From NCBI GenBank assembly GCA_018815245.1, contig JAHIXK010000008.1, positions 186,001 to 250,000 on the forward strand: DNA of 64,000 bases, written 5' to 3'. The DNA is from Gammaproteobacteria bacterium. GTDB lineage: Bacteria > Pseudomonadota > Gammaproteobacteria > Burkholderiales > Burkholderiaceae_B. The translations under genes and the position numbers were made by a program. Below the pieces are notes generated by a model. That model ran no database searches. It saw only the letters and a list, made by a program, of their open reading frames with translations, and had not been told where the DNA came from. Positions 29,051 to 38,530 of the stretch are shown here, in pieces. Each line of letters opens with the position of its first letter. Positions within the stretch are counted from its first letter, which is position 1.

Positions 29051-29305
29051 TCAGATGAGGCCGTGCTGCTGCAATTTCTTGCGCAATGTGTTGCGGTTAA
29101 TTCCCAGCATTTGGCTTGCGATTGTTTGGTTCATATTGGCTTTTTCCATGACCACTTCCAGCATGGGGCGTTCAACGGCAGACAGCACCATGTCGTAAAC
29201 CGATTTGGCACACTCCCCTTCAAGGTCGTCAAAAAACTTGTCCAGGTTGTTTCGTATGCACTCGGATATGGTGACGGGGGCTAGATCACTGTCATTGGGT
29301 TTCAT
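29051..29305 (-). CDS. fis: Fis-family DNA-binding protein
   Basis: An 84-residue nucleoid-associated protein. The C-terminal helix-turn-helix reads MNQTIASQMLGINRNTLRKKLQQHGLI, typical of Fis and NtrC C-termini. The N-terminal helical region would form the dimer. Its ATG overlaps the dusB stop (29302-29305), the classic dusB-fis coupling. Confidence 0.95.
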   Translation of the reverse strand: MKPNDSDLAPVTISECIRNNLDKFFDDLEGECAKSVYDMVLSAVERPMLEVVMEKANMNQTIASQMLGINRNTLRKKLQQHGLI

Positions 29306-30351
29306 GCTGCCAATCTTCTTTTTTGTGTTGGTTGGAGTGAATCGTTTGCAGCGGCAAAATACTGTTGGCCGCTTGATTTCCAGGCCAGAAAAAATTCATC
29401 AACAATGCGCAATTGTTCGCAAGTGGTTTGCGCCAACATAAGTTGATCAATCACGGTGTTGCTTTTTCCGGCTGGGCCGCAAAGATACCATTGCAAATGC
29501 TTCCGGGCGGTGAGCAGGCCCGTTTTCTCTCCATAAAATTCATGGTGATCACGCAGGTGATGCATCATGACCTCATGGGCTTCTTCCAGTGTGGGGGGCT
29601 CAAGATGCTTGCCCGTGTTCAGATAATGTAATGTTTCTCTAAAAATCCACGGATTACCTTGCGCAGCCCGGCCAATCATCAGGCCGTCTGCGCTGGTGTA
29701 ATCCAGTACAAATTTTGCTTTCTCGGGGGTGGTGATGTCGCCGTTGGCGATCACCGGAATATTGACCGATTGTTTCACGGCCCGGATGGTGTCGTATTCT
29801 GCGTTGCCCGTGTAACCACAGGCGCGTGTTCGTCCATGCAGGGTGAGCAGTGACACGCCAATGGATTCTGCCATTTGCGCAATGCGAATTGCATTTTTAT
29901 GTTCCGGTGACCAACCCGTGCGGTATTTCAAAGTAAGCGGTACGCTGCGTTTCAGGCATTCGGCGTGCACGGCTTTCAGAATGTTTTCAACCAGGCTTTC
30001 GTTTTGAAGCAGGGCAGAACCTGCGGCCACTGCACACACTTTTTTGGCAGGACAACCCATGTTGATGTCGATGATCTGCGCACCGCGTTCAATGTTGTAG
30101 GCCGCGGCGTGCGCCATCATCGCCGGGTCGGCGCCTGCAATTTGTACTGCTATTGGTTTGGTTTCCCCGTGGTGGTTCACGCGGCGTGTGCTTTTGTCTG
30201 TTTTCCACAGTGCAGGGTTGCTCGCCGCCATTTCCGACACAGCATGCCCCGCGCCCAGTTTTTTGCACAACTGGCGGAAGGGGCGATCTGTTACGCCGGC
30301 CATGGGGGCCAGGAACAGATTATTTGGAAGTGTTAAATGGGCGATGCGCAC
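29302..30351 (-). CDS. dusB: tRNA-dihydrouridine synthase B
   Basis: FMN enzyme that reduces uridines in the tRNA D loop. It has an FMN-site segment NLFLAPMAGVTDRPFRQLC, the catalytic cysteine in DINMGCPAKKVC, RTGWSPEHKN, LTLHGRTRACGYTG and GLMIGRAAQGNPWIF. No ATG fits the family N-terminus. I prefer the GTG at 30351, which gives MRIAHLTLPNN and 349 residues; a TTG at 30360 would add three. Neither has a clear Shine-Dalgarno sequence. It is the first gene of the dusB-fis-purH-ruvCAB run. Confidence 0.94.
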   Translation of the reverse strand: MRIAHLTLPNNLFLAPMAGVTDRPFRQLCKKLGAGHAVSEMAASNPALWKTDKSTRRVNHHGETKPIAVQIAGADPAMMAHAAAYNIERGAQIIDINMGCPAKKVCAVAAGSALLQNESLVENILKAVHAECLKRSVPLTLKYRTGWSPEHKNAIRIAQMAESIGVSLLTLHGRTRACGYTGNAEYDTIRAVKQSVNIPVIANGDITTPEKAKFVLDYTSADGLMIGRAAQGNPWIFRETLHYLNTGKHLEPPTLEEAHEVMMHHLRDHHEFYGEKTGLLTARKHLQWYLCGPAGKSNTVIDQLMLAQTTCEQLRIVDEFFLAWKSSGQQYFAAANDSLQPTQKRRLAA

Positions 30352-30360
30352 TTTGCACAA

Positions 30361-30516
30361 AATTTAAGCAAATTTCGAGCAGCCCATTGTAACGTTCAGG
30401 ACAATTTAATTCGACCCTAATTCTGGAAAAAAATGGAAATTTTTTACTTGACTTCTGTTTGTCAAAGTGGGCCGCAAGGCCTTGCCTGCCCTAGGGGGCA
30501 AGGGGGCCTTTTCGGG
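30361..30516. other. Intergenic hairpin region between gloA and dusB
   Basis: GGCCTTGCC and GGCAAGGGGGCC (about 30477-30512) can fold around a CCCTAGGG core. Only the plus-strand reading is followed by a short T-run, while both neighbours run leftward. It may mark the end of the gloA transcript, but orientation and pairing are imperfect. Confidence 0.3.
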
Positions 30517-30903
30517 TTAACGCGTTGTCTGGATCAGCTCGATTTTATAGCCATCCGGGTCTTCGACGAAGGCGATTACTGTGCTGCCGCCTTTTACCGG
30601 GCCAGCCGGGCGAGTTACTTTTCCGCCGGCTTGCGTGATGCGTTCGCATTGTGCGTAAGCATCGTCGACCGCGATCGCAATATGTCCATAGGCGTTGCCC
30701 AATTCGTAGCCGCTTACGCCATGGTTGTAGGTTAATTCAAGTACCGCGCCATCTTGTTCGGTGCCATAGCCTACGAAGGCCAGGGAATAACCTTGGTCGG
30801 CACGGTCGGTGGTGCGAATTACCTTCATGCCCATTACTTCGGTGTAAAAATTAATCGAGCGTTGCAAGTCGCCAACGCGCAGCATGGTGTGGAGAATTCT
30901 CAT
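30517..30903 (-). CDS. gloA: Lactoylglutathione lyase (glyoxalase I)
   Basis: Metalloenzyme that converts the methylglyoxal-glutathione adduct to S-lactoylglutathione. The 128-residue protein has the vicinal-oxygen-chelate fold with metal ligands in [11 protein letters not shown] (His), VLELTYNHG (Glu), [12 protein letters not shown] (His) and [15 protein letters not shown] (Glu). It overlaps the preceding peptidase gene by four bases and is the last gene of the glyQ-led run. Confidence 0.97.
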   Translation of the reverse strand: MRILHTMLRVGDLQRSINFYTEVMGMKVIRTTDRADQGYSLAFVGYGTEQDGAVLELTYNHGVSGYELGNAYGHIAIAVDDAYAQCERITQAGGKVTRPAGPVKGGSTVIAFVEDPDGYKIELIQTTR

Positions 30904-31652
30904 AATACGGGCACCTCAGAGGGGTTCATTTTCGCAAGTGTTTTGTGCGGTTCTTTGTAGTCGGGCATCAGGCTTTCGACCTTGGCCCAAAAACGCGCAC
31001 TGTGATTCATTTCTACCAGATGAGCCAGTTCATGTGCAATGACGTATTCAATCAATTGTGGTGGGTAGTGCACCAAGCGCCAGTTCAAGCGCACTTCCCG
31101 CTTGCTGTTGCAACTGCCCCAGCGTGAACTGGGGCTGGACAAATGGATTGAAAAACTCGGCAATTGTTGTCTCTCGGTCTGCCGTTGCGCCAGTTTGGCA
31201 GCCATGTGGGTAAACACTTCTTTGGCATGGGCCTTCAGTAGTTGCTCAACAGCTTTGTTGCGTTGCAGGCTGTTTTCGCAGGCCGGCAGGGCAATGCTTT
31301 TGGTCCATGGGTTGAGCAGGGCTTTGCTGCGTGCGGGCAATGCTTCAAGTTGATACGGTTCGCCACGCACGGGTATCGGTTTGCCCTCGTCGAGCAATTG
31401 TTCAAGCCGAACGGTTTGTTTGCTGCGTAATTGCCATTGTTCAAGCCGTTTTTCGATCCAGTCTGATTTGGATTGAATGATGTCGTGAAGTTCAGTGATT
31501 GACAGGCGAAGTGGTGCTGAAATTTGCAGGCCTTCATCACCTATCAAAAACCCCACCGACCTGCGTTTGCTCCGCTTCAATACATAGTTGCACACGCCCC
31601 AGGGCAGTTCAATGCTGCGAACGTCATTGGGTGTGTGTGCTGCCGAACGCAT
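30900..31652 (-). CDS. YgjP-like zinc metallopeptidase (SprT/DUF45 type)
   Basis: A 250-residue protein with the HExxH zinc motif in [20 protein letters not shown] and a downstream ligand region. [21 protein letters not shown] is the conserved block before it. Such YgjP/WLM-like proteins are widespread; their substrate is poorly defined, with roles in proteostasis suggested. No signal peptide is seen. It lies three bases after the PlsC gene and overlaps gloA. Confidence 0.88.
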   Translation of the reverse strand: MRSAAHTPNDVRSIELPWGVCNYVLKRSKRRSVGFLIGDEGLQISAPLRLSITELHDIIQSKSDWIEKRLEQWQLRSKQTVRLEQLLDEGKPIPVRGEPYQLEALPARSKALLNPWTKSIALPACENSLQRNKAVEQLLKAHAKEVFTHMAAKLAQRQTERQQLPSFSIHLSSPSSRWGSCNSKREVRLNWRLVHYPPQLIEYVIAHELAHLVEMNHSARFWAKVESLMPDYKEPHKTLAKMNPSEVPVL

Positions 31653-31655
31653 GTG

Positions 31656-32426
31656 TCACTTCTCGCCTTTGCCCACCAAGGGGGTTTCGCTGCTTTGGTA
31701 GCGGTGTGGGCTGATTTTGCGCATTTCGCTTTCAATCCATTCTTCAACTACATTCATCAGGCTTTGGGCGTCATGCCCTTCGGGCGAAATGGGTGGCCCA
31801 AAACGCAAGGTCACTGTGCCAGCCTTCTTGAAAAAACCTTTGCGCTTCCAGTATTCCCCTGCGTCGTGTGCCACTGGCACCACGGGGGTTCCAGTGGCCA
31901 CGGCCAAGCGGGTGCCGCCGGTTTTGTAGCGGCGCTTGTAGCCCACTGGCACACGAGTTCCTTCGGGGAAAAACATCATCCAGGCGCCTTCTTTCATGCG
32001 CTTGCCCGCCATGGTTTTAACCTGCTCAAAGGCTTCTACGCCATTTTTTCGGTCAATGGGTACCATGCGCAACACCCACAGGCACCAGCCAAAAAAAGGC
32101 ACGTACTGCAGCTCTTTTTTGAATACCAGGCAAAGTTGGCGAGGCAGCAGGTTGGCTGGAATGCCGAAGGTTTCCCAGGCTGACTGGTGTTTTGCCAGAA
32201 TGATTGCGCCGGTATTGGGCAGGTTATCCATGCCTTCTACCCGAAACTTGATGCCGCAAAGCCATTTCAGCATGTGAATATTCAGTGCATTCCACCAACA
32301 GGCGACAACATATCGATTGCGGATGGAAATAAAGGGCGATGCCAACAACAGGGCGCTGGCATGGATCGGGGTGTAGACCACGACGTAAACGAAAAACAGG
32401 ATTGAACCAATGACGGATCTCACCAC
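31656..32426 (-). CDS. plsC: 1-acyl-sn-glycerol-3-phosphate acyltransferase
   Basis: Membrane enzyme that makes phosphatidic acid. A hydrophobic N-terminus is followed by the acyltransferase motifs KHQSAWETFG (an HX4E variant of HX4D), RMVPIDRKNG and FFPEGTRVPVG, and then GTPVVPVAHDAG. The 256-residue length is normal. The HX4E form occurs in a subset of betaproteobacterial homologs as I recall. It lies between gmhB and the YgjP-like gene. Confidence 0.93.
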   Translation of the reverse strand: MVRSVIGSILFFVYVVVYTPIHASALLLASPFISIRNRYVVACWWNALNIHMLKWLCGIKFRVEGMDNLPNTGAIILAKHQSAWETFGIPANLLPRQLCLVFKKELQYVPFFGWCLWVLRMVPIDRKNGVEAFEQVKTMAGKRMKEGAWMMFFPEGTRVPVGYKRRYKTGGTRLAVATGTPVVPVAHDAGEYWKRKGFFKKAGTVTLRFGPPISPEGHDAQSLMNVVEEWIESEMRKISPHRYQSSETPLVGKGEK

Positions 32427-32449
32427 AGGCCTCCGAAAAGTTTTAGTTT

Positions 32450-33013
32450 TTATCGATTGTTTGCAAACGGGTCGTCTGGCACCAAATGTTCGGCCACTGC
32501 CATTAAATTGTCGAACACCAGGGTGCCTTTGGGCAATTCGTCTTTACTTTTCTCGAGTGTTTTTTTGCCTTTGCCGGTTTTTACCAACAAGGGTGTGCAA
32601 CCCATGCTGGCACCCGCTTGCAAATCACGCAGTGAATCGCCCACACAGGGCACGCCATTCAGGTCAAAACCGGTTCTGGCCTGAATTTCCTGAAACAGGC
32701 CCGACTTGGGTTTGCGGCAGTTGCATTTGTCATCGGGACCGTGCGGGCAGAAGAAAATGCCTTCAATATGCGCGCCCACCACGCCAGCCAGTTCATGCAT
32801 TTTTTTGTGCATGGCTGAAAGTGTTTCCAGGTCGAACATGCCCCGTGAAATACCGCTTTGATTGGTGGCTACCACTACGCGAAAACCACCGCGGTTCAAG
32901 CGTGCAATGGCTTCCATGCTACCTGTAATGGGAACCCATTCATCGACCGACTTGATGTATTCATCCGAATCCTCGTTGATGACACCATCACGATCCAGCA
33001 CGATAAGTTTCAT
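32450..33013 (-). CDS. gmhB: D-glycero-D-manno-heptose 1,7-bisphosphate phosphatase
   Basis: HAD phosphatase for the ADP-heptose precursor of lipopolysaccharide core. The nucleophile motif is VLDRDGVINED, then VVATNQSGISRG, the zinc-binding loop CPHGPDDKCNCRKP specific to GmhB, and a final VGDSLRDLQAG motif. It has 187 residues. Its presence implies a heptose-containing LPS. It follows glyS closely (12 bases). Confidence 0.95.
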   Translation of the reverse strand: MKLIVLDRDGVINEDSDEYIKSVDEWVPITGSMEAIARLNRGGFRVVVATNQSGISRGMFDLETLSAMHKKMHELAGVVGAHIEGIFFCPHGPDDKCNCRKPKSGLFQEIQARTGFDLNGVPCVGDSLRDLQAGASMGCTPLLVKTGKGKKTLEKSKDELPKGTLVFDNLMAVAEHLVPDDPFANNR

Positions 33014-33025
33014 GGGTTACCTTTT

Positions 33026-35110
33026 TTAGGTGGCCAGTTGTGAAATGTCGGCCACACGGTTCATTAGACCATGCATGTGTTTCAACAAAGCCAGGCGGTT
33101 GTTTTTCAGGGCTTCGTTGTTGTCCATCACCATCACGTTTTCAAAGAAGGCATCCACATTCGCTTTCAATGGAGCCAGCACCAGCAAGGCTTGCTGGTAG
33201 TCGCCTTGCTCAAAAGCTTTTGTTGCCAGCGGTTCAACTTCTTTCACTTGCGCAGCCAGTGCCTTTTCCGCGTCCACTTGCAGTAGGTTTGTGTCTATTT
33301 CAGAAGAACCCACTTCGGTTTTCTTCAGGATGTTGGTGATGCGCTTGTTGGCTGCGGCCAAGGCTTGCGATTCTGGCAATTGCGAGAAAGCACGAACGGC
33401 TTCCAGGCGTTTGGGCAGGTCAGCGAACTGGCTTGGGTTTTGGCTGAGAACCGATTCAACTTCGGCGGTGGAATAGCTTTGGTCTTTCAGGTAACCGCGC
33501 AGGCGGTCTTGAATAAACTTTTCCAGGCCGTCCAGGTCAATCTTGAAATCCGGATAATTGTTGAACAACTGGCTTGCCGCTGCCAGCATGCGTTTCAAAT
33601 CAAGATTCAGGTTTTTCTCGATCACCATGCGGATCACGCCCAGTGCATGGCGGCGCAGGGCGAAGGGGTCTTTGTCGCCAGTCGGGATAAGGCCGATGCC
33701 ATAAATACCCACCAGTGTTTCCAGTTTGTCGGCCAGCGCGGCGGCTACACCCACAGGGTTGCGGGGCAGTTGGTCGCCCGCAAAGCGTGGGCTGTAATGG
33801 TCGGCAATGGCTTGGGCTACATCAGCATGTTCGCCATCGTGGCGGGCATAGTGTTCGCCCATATTGCCTTGCAGTTCGGGGAATTCACCCACCATGTCTG
33901 TCAGCAAATCAGTCTTGCACAACAGTGCTGCCCGTTGGGCCATGTCCACATCAGCGCCGCACATTGGGGCAAGCGTTGCAGCCAATTCCACCAAGCGGCC
34001 ATTGCGGTCTTTTTGTGTGCCCAGTTTGTTGTGGTACACCACATTGGCCAAGCCAGGCAGGCGGCTTTCCAGCGTTTTCTTGCGGTCTTGATCGAAGAAG
34101 AATTTCGCATCGGCCAGGCGGGCGCGCAGCACGCGTTCGTTGCCGGTGGTGATTAGTTCCGGGGTGGGGGTCAACAGGTTTGATACCAACAGAAAACGGT
34201 TTTTCATTTTGCCGTTCTGGTCGGTGATCGCGAAATATTTCTGGTTGGCCTGCATGGTCAAGATCAAACATTCCTGCGGCACTTCCAGAAATTCTTTCTC
34301 GAAACCTGCTTCATACACCACAGGCCATTCAACCAGCGCGCACACTTCGTCGATCAATGCTTCTGGTTGCACTACTTGGTCGCCAGCGGCTTGGTCAGCC
34401 AAAGCTTGCACAATGGCGGCTTTGCGTTTCTCGAAACTGGCGATTACTTTGCCTTCAGTTTCAAGTTGCGCCTCATAACTGTCGGCATTGGCAATATTCA
34501 GCACGCCAGTACTCAAAAACCGGTGGCCCAATGTAATGCGGTCACTTTCCAAACCCAGCACTTGGGCGGGCACCACTTTGTCGCCGTGCAGGCAGATCAA
34601 GCGATGTGCCGGGCGCACAAAGTGCACGGTGCTGCCATTGGGGCGCTGGTAGCACATCACTTTCGGAATGGGCAGTTTGGTGGTGGCCACTTCAAGCGCT
34701 TTGCTTAGCGATTCTTCAAGTGCTTTGCCAGCCTGTGTGCGTGAAATGTGCAACACATCCTGTTTGCCGTCGTTGATGGTTTCAAGCTGCTCTACGCCGA
34801 TTGGACCTAGCCCCAAAGAATCGAGTTTTTTCTGCAAGGGCGGGGTGGGCTGGCCGTTGGAATCCAGACCAATTTTCACGGGCAGCAAACGTTCCTGAAT
34901 TTTTCTCTCGGGGCTAATGGCGGCCACGTGGGTAATTCGGCAAGCCAAACGACGTGGGCTGGCAAAGCTTTCCGCCACACTGTTGTCGGTCAAATGGCCT
35001 TCATCGCGCAGTGTTTTGCTCAGTAGTTCGGCAAAGGCGTTGCCCAGCGTTTGCAGGGCTTTGGGTGGTAGCTCTTCGGTAAACAGCTCAACCAGTAGTG
35101 TTGAATTCAT
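33026..35110 (-). CDS. glyS: Glycyl-tRNA synthetase beta subunit
   Basis: Beta chain of the heterotetrameric bacterial glycyl-tRNA synthetase; it provides tRNA recognition through its HD-like and C-terminal anticodon-binding domains. LVELFTEELPPKAL at the N-terminus is the family landmark, and NKLGTQKDRNGRLVELA occurs mid-protein. I set the start at the ATG at 35110 (694 residues), 14 bases after the glyQ stop. A longer in-frame start at 35155 would overlap glyQ by about 30 bases and adds no family sequence. Confidence 0.96.
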   Translation of the reverse strand: MNSTLLVELFTEELPPKALQTLGNAFAELLSKTLRDEGHLTDNSVAESFASPRRLACRITHVAAISPERKIQERLLPVKIGLDSNGQPTPPLQKKLDSLGLGPIGVEQLETINDGKQDVLHISRTQAGKALEESLSKALEVATTKLPIPKVMCYQRPNGSTVHFVRPAHRLICLHGDKVVPAQVLGLESDRITLGHRFLSTGVLNIANADSYEAQLETEGKVIASFEKRKAAIVQALADQAAGDQVVQPEALIDEVCALVEWPVVYEAGFEKEFLEVPQECLILTMQANQKYFAITDQNGKMKNRFLLVSNLLTPTPELITTGNERVLRARLADAKFFFDQDRKKTLESRLPGLANVVYHNKLGTQKDRNGRLVELAATLAPMCGADVDMAQRAALLCKTDLLTDMVGEFPELQGNMGEHYARHDGEHADVAQAIADHYSPRFAGDQLPRNPVGVAAALADKLETLVGIYGIGLIPTGDKDPFALRRHALGVIRMVIEKNLNLDLKRMLAAASQLFNNYPDFKIDLDGLEKFIQDRLRGYLKDQSYSTAEVESVLSQNPSQFADLPKRLEAVRAFSQLPESQALAAANKRITNILKKTEVGSSEIDTNLLQVDAEKALAAQVKEVEPLATKAFEQGDYQQALLVLAPLKANVDAFFENVMVMDNNEALKNNRLALLKHMHGLMNRVADISQLAT

Positions 35111-35124
35111 GGGTCTCACGTGTT

Positions 35125-36051
35125 TTAGGCAGCTTGTGTGTTGGGGGTGTTGCACATGGGGAAACCCAGCTTTTCTCGGGATTCGAAATACGCCTGCGCC
35201 ACGGCGCGCGATAAATTGCGAATGCGGCCAATGTAGGCTGCACGTTCTGTTACCGAAATGGCACCGCGGGCATCCAGCAGGTTGAAGGTGTGTGCGGCTT
35301 TCAGAATCATTTCATAGGCGGGCAGGGCCAGGCCCACATCAATCAGGTGCTTGGCCTCGGCTTCGTATTCGCCGAAGTGGCGGAACAACATGTCGGCATT
35401 GCTGTGCTCGAAATTGTAGGTGGATTGTTCCACTTCGTTTTGGTGAAACACATCGCCGTAGGTGAGCACCTTTTTCACGCCTTTTTCTTCGCGCTCGGTC
35501 CACACCAGGTCGTACACATTTTCCTTGCCTTGCAGGTACATGGTCAGGCGTTCAATGCCGTAAGTGATCTCGCCCAGAATGGGCGCGCAATCCAGGCCGC
35601 CCACTTGCTGGAAGTAAGTGAATTGGGTAACTTCCATGCCGTTTAACCACACTTCCCAGCCCAGGCCCCAGGCGCCCAGTGTCGGGTTTTCCCAGTTGTC
35701 TTCCACAAAACGAATGTCGTTTTGTTGGGTGTCAATCCCCAGTGCTTCAAGGCTGCCCAAGTACAGGTCGATGATGTTTTCTGGCGATGGTTTTAGTACT
35801 ACCTGAAACTGGTAGTAGTGCTGCATGCGGTTTGGGTTTTCGCCGTAGCGGCCGTCTTTGGGGCGGCGCGAGGGCTGAACATAAGCAGCGTTCCAGGGCT
35901 CGGGGCCCAAGGCGCGCAAAAATGTGGCGGTGTGGCTGGTGCCCGCGCCCACTTCCATGTCGAAAGGTTGCAGCAGGGCGCAACCTTGTTGGTCCCAATA
36001 GTTTTGCAGGGTCAAAATGGCTTGTTGAAACGTCAGCGGTTTCTTGTGCAT
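35125..36051 (-). CDS. glyQ: Glycyl-tRNA synthetase alpha subunit
   Basis: Catalytic alpha chain (class II) of 308 residues. [31 protein letters not shown] at the N-terminus and [28 protein letters not shown] are diagnostic. [15 protein letters not shown]-type motif 3 sequence appears near residue 155. It heads the run glyQ-glyS-gmhB-plsC-ygjP-like-gloA, and a TACAAT-like -10 box lies about 40 bases upstream. Confidence 0.98.
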   Translation of the reverse strand: MHKKPLTFQQAILTLQNYWDQQGCALLQPFDMEVGAGTSHTATFLRALGPEPWNAAYVQPSRRPKDGRYGENPNRMQHYYQFQVVLKPSPENIIDLYLGSLEALGIDTQQNDIRFVEDNWENPTLGAWGLGWEVWLNGMEVTQFTYFQQVGGLDCAPILGEITYGIERLTMYLQGKENVYDLVWTEREEKGVKKVLTYGDVFHQNEVEQSTYNFEHSNADMLFRHFGEYEAEAKHLIDVGLALPAYEMILKAAHTFNLLDARGAISVTERAAYIGRIRNLSRAVAQAYFESREKLGFPMCNTPNTQAA

Positions 36052-36129
36052 GTGCGCCAGTGTCCTTCGTGATTCAGTATTTGTACTTTGATTGCCCCGT
36101 ATTGTAATGGCTAGCCGGGGCTTTCGTAA

Positions 36130-37620
36130 TTACAGCGTGCCAATGCACAGGTACTTCATTTCCAGGAACTCTTCGATACCCCACACAGAGCCTTCGCGCC
36201 CCAGCCCCGACTGCTTCACGCCACCGAAAGGCCCCACTTCGTTGGAGAACACGCCCACATTAATGCCCACCATGCCGTATTCAAGCGCACGGCCCACGCG
36301 GAAGGTGCGTGCCGAATTTTCAGTGTAAAAGTACGCAGCAAGGCCGTAGGGCGTGTTGTTGGCATGGTTGATGGCTTGTTCTTCGGTGTCGAACGGGAAA
36401 ATTGCAGCCAGCGGGCCAAATGTTTCCTCTTGGGCCACCAGCATGCGGTGGTCGGCGTTGTCGATCAGGGTGGGTTCAAAAAAGCGGCCACCCAAGGCGT
36501 GCGGTTTGCCGCCATGCAGCAGTTTTGCGCCTTTGTCCAGCGCATCGTCTACATGCTTTTGTACTTTGGCAATGGCGTGGTCGTCAATCATCGGGCCGAT
36601 GCTGGCTTTGGTCTTCAGGCCATCGCCAACTTCCAGCTTGGCGACCTTGGCGTGCAGTTTCTCGGCAAAAGCTTGTTGCACATTGCGTTGAACGTAAATG
36701 CGGTTGGTGCACACGCAGGTTTGGCCGGCATTGCGAAACTTTGAGGCGATCAGGCCATCTACGGCTTTGTCCAGGTCGGCGTCTTCAAACACGATGAAGG
36801 GCGCATGGCCGCCCAGCTCAAGGCTCAGCTTTTTGATGGTGGGGGCGCATTGCTGCATCAAAATGCGGCCCACTTCGGTGCTGCCAGTGAAAGTGAGTTT
36901 GCGCACAACCTCGCTTTCGCACAGCACTTTGCCAATTTCGATGGAACGGTCTGCATCGCCGGTAATTACGTTCAGTACCCCCGCAGGAATACCCGCTTGA
37001 CGCGACAATTCGGCCAAAGCCAGTGCGCTCAGTGGTGTTTGTTCTGCAGGTTTGATCACGACCGTACAACCTGCCGCAAGGGCCGGGGCTACTTTGCGGG
37101 TAATCATGGCAATGGGGAAATTCCATGGCGTAATGGCCGCGCACACGCCAATGCCTTGCTTCAATACCAGCAATTCGCGGCCCGATTGGGGCGATTCCAG
37201 CACACTGCCTTCAATCCGCTTGGCCTGTTCGGCAAACCATTCCACAAAGCTTGCGCCGTACACCACTTCGCCTTTGGCCTCAGAAAGTGGTTTGCCTTGT
37301 TCCAGGGTCATCAAAAACGCCAGGTCATCTGCGTTGTCAATAATCAGGTCAAACCACTTGCGCAGCATTTGTGCGCGGCTTTTGGCGGTGGTGTTGCGCC
37401 AGCTTGCCAGTGCTTTTTCAGCACACAGAATGGCATCGTGGGTCAAAGCGATGGATGCGTTGCCTACCTGCGCAATGGTTTCACCTGTGGAGGGGTTGTC
37501 TACAGGGAAGTCTTTTTCGCATTCATGAAAGCTGCCATACACAAATGGGTTGGTTTGTAGCAGGCTGGGGTTTTTGAATTGGAACTGATTGTTCACCTCA
37601 TTGCTTATATTACTGCTCAT
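36130..37620 (-). CDS. gabD: Succinate-semialdehyde dehydrogenase
   Basis: Aldehyde dehydrogenase of 496 residues from the ATG at 37620; a TTG at 37641 is in frame but unlikely. The catalytic glutamate is in LELGGHAPFIVFEDAD and the cysteine in FRNAGQTCVCTNRIYV, which is the SSADH-type context. TPWNFPIAMITRKVAPALAAGC is the cofactor region. It should oxidise succinate semialdehyde to succinate, feeding the TCA cycle; related semialdehydes are possible. It follows rsmE by 17 bases. Confidence 0.93.
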   Translation of the reverse strand: MSSNISNEVNNQFQFKNPSLLQTNPFVYGSFHECEKDFPVDNPSTGETIAQVGNASIALTHDAILCAEKALASWRNTTAKSRAQMLRKWFDLIIDNADDLAFLMTLEQGKPLSEAKGEVVYGASFVEWFAEQAKRIEGSVLESPQSGRELLVLKQGIGVCAAITPWNFPIAMITRKVAPALAAGCTVVIKPAEQTPLSALALAELSRQAGIPAGVLNVITGDADRSIEIGKVLCESEVVRKLTFTGSTEVGRILMQQCAPTIKKLSLELGGHAPFIVFEDADLDKAVDGLIASKFRNAGQTCVCTNRIYVQRNVQQAFAEKLHAKVAKLEVGDGLKTKASIGPMIDDHAIAKVQKHVDDALDKGAKLLHGGKPHALGGRFFEPTLIDNADHRMLVAQEETFGPLAAIFPFDTEEQAINHANNTPYGLAAYFYTENSARTFRVGRALEYGMVGINVGVFSNEVGPFGGVKQSGLGREGSVWGIEEFLEMKYLCIGTL

Positions 37621-37637
37621 GTCCGTCTCTCTTGTTG

Positions 37638-38414
37638 TCAATTTGCTTCAAGGTTTAGCAGGGCTGTTAGTTGTGCGGTACAGGCGACTGCGAATGTTTC
37701 GGTTCGCAACACGCGTCGCGAAAAATTCAGGGGCAGGGCGCCAAGTTGCGTTGCAGTGTCGGTTTCCTCGGGCGACCAGCCGCCCTCCGGGCCCACGCAA
37801 ATGATCAACGGTTCCCCGTGTTTGGCACGGGGAGTCCAGTTTCTCAGAGACTCCCCGGCTTGCGGGGTAAACCACAACACCTGCGCATGGGGCCAAATTT
37901 GCGACACGTGTTCCAGTGCACCCTGCAGTGTTTTCACGGGTTCAACCGTGGGCAACTGGCCACGCTCACTTTGCAAGCTGGCCGACAGTACAACACGTTC
38001 CCAGTGGGTTTGCCGCTTGTTGGCACGCTCCCCTTCCAGTTTAACCACGCTGCGGCGGGCTTGAACGGGATGAAAGCCGACAACGCCCAATTCCGTGCAC
38101 TTTTCAAGTATCCAGTCTATTTTGTCCCCTTCTGGCAGGGCCTGAAGTACGTGTACCTGGCAGTTCAATTCGGTGTCCAAAACCGTTAGTTGCTCCACAA
38201 TATGCACTTGCGCCAGTTTTTTGGATACATATTGCACCGTGGCCTGATATTCACAACCCTGCCCATTCCAGACCCGCAATGATTCGCCATCGCGCAAGCG
38301 CAAAACCCGGGAAGCGTAATGCATCAAGTCATCCGACAGATCAAGCACTTGGCCCACGCTGTTGCAGTGTTCTAGCAGGAAGCGGGGTAAGCGCTTGCCT
38401 TTGTCTTGTTTCAT
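37638..38414 (-). CDS. rsmE: 16S rRNA (uracil1498-N3)-methyltransferase
   Basis: SPOUT-class methyltransferase that modifies helix 44 of 16S rRNA. The 258-residue protein has an N-terminal PUA-like domain (HYASRVLRLRDGESLRVWNGQG) and the knotted C-terminal domain with the SAM site in PLIICVGPEGGWSPEET and VLRTETFAVACTAQLTALL. It diverges from tkt across 116 bases. Confidence 0.95.
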   Translation of the reverse strand: MKQDKGKRLPRFLLEHCNSVGQVLDLSDDLMHYASRVLRLRDGESLRVWNGQGCEYQATVQYVSKKLAQVHIVEQLTVLDTELNCQVHVLQALPEGDKIDWILEKCTELGVVGFHPVQARRSVVKLEGERANKRQTHWERVVLSASLQSERGQLPTVEPVKTLQGALEHVSQIWPHAQVLWFTPQAGESLRNWTPRAKHGEPLIICVGPEGGWSPEETDTATQLGALPLNFSRRVLRTETFAVACTAQLTALLNLEAN

Positions 38415-38530
38415 GTTTGCCTGTCTTTATTCGGTGGTTTGTCCGCAGGGGGGCACTTTATTCGGATAGCTTTGATAAAATTCATGTTTTTCCAACTTTG
38501 CCACAGGCATAACCCTCAATCCCCATACCT

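Noticed and set aside
33365-34156. 263-residue frame antisense to glyS
   Set aside because: It is fully contained in a conserved synthetase gene and shows no domain of its own.
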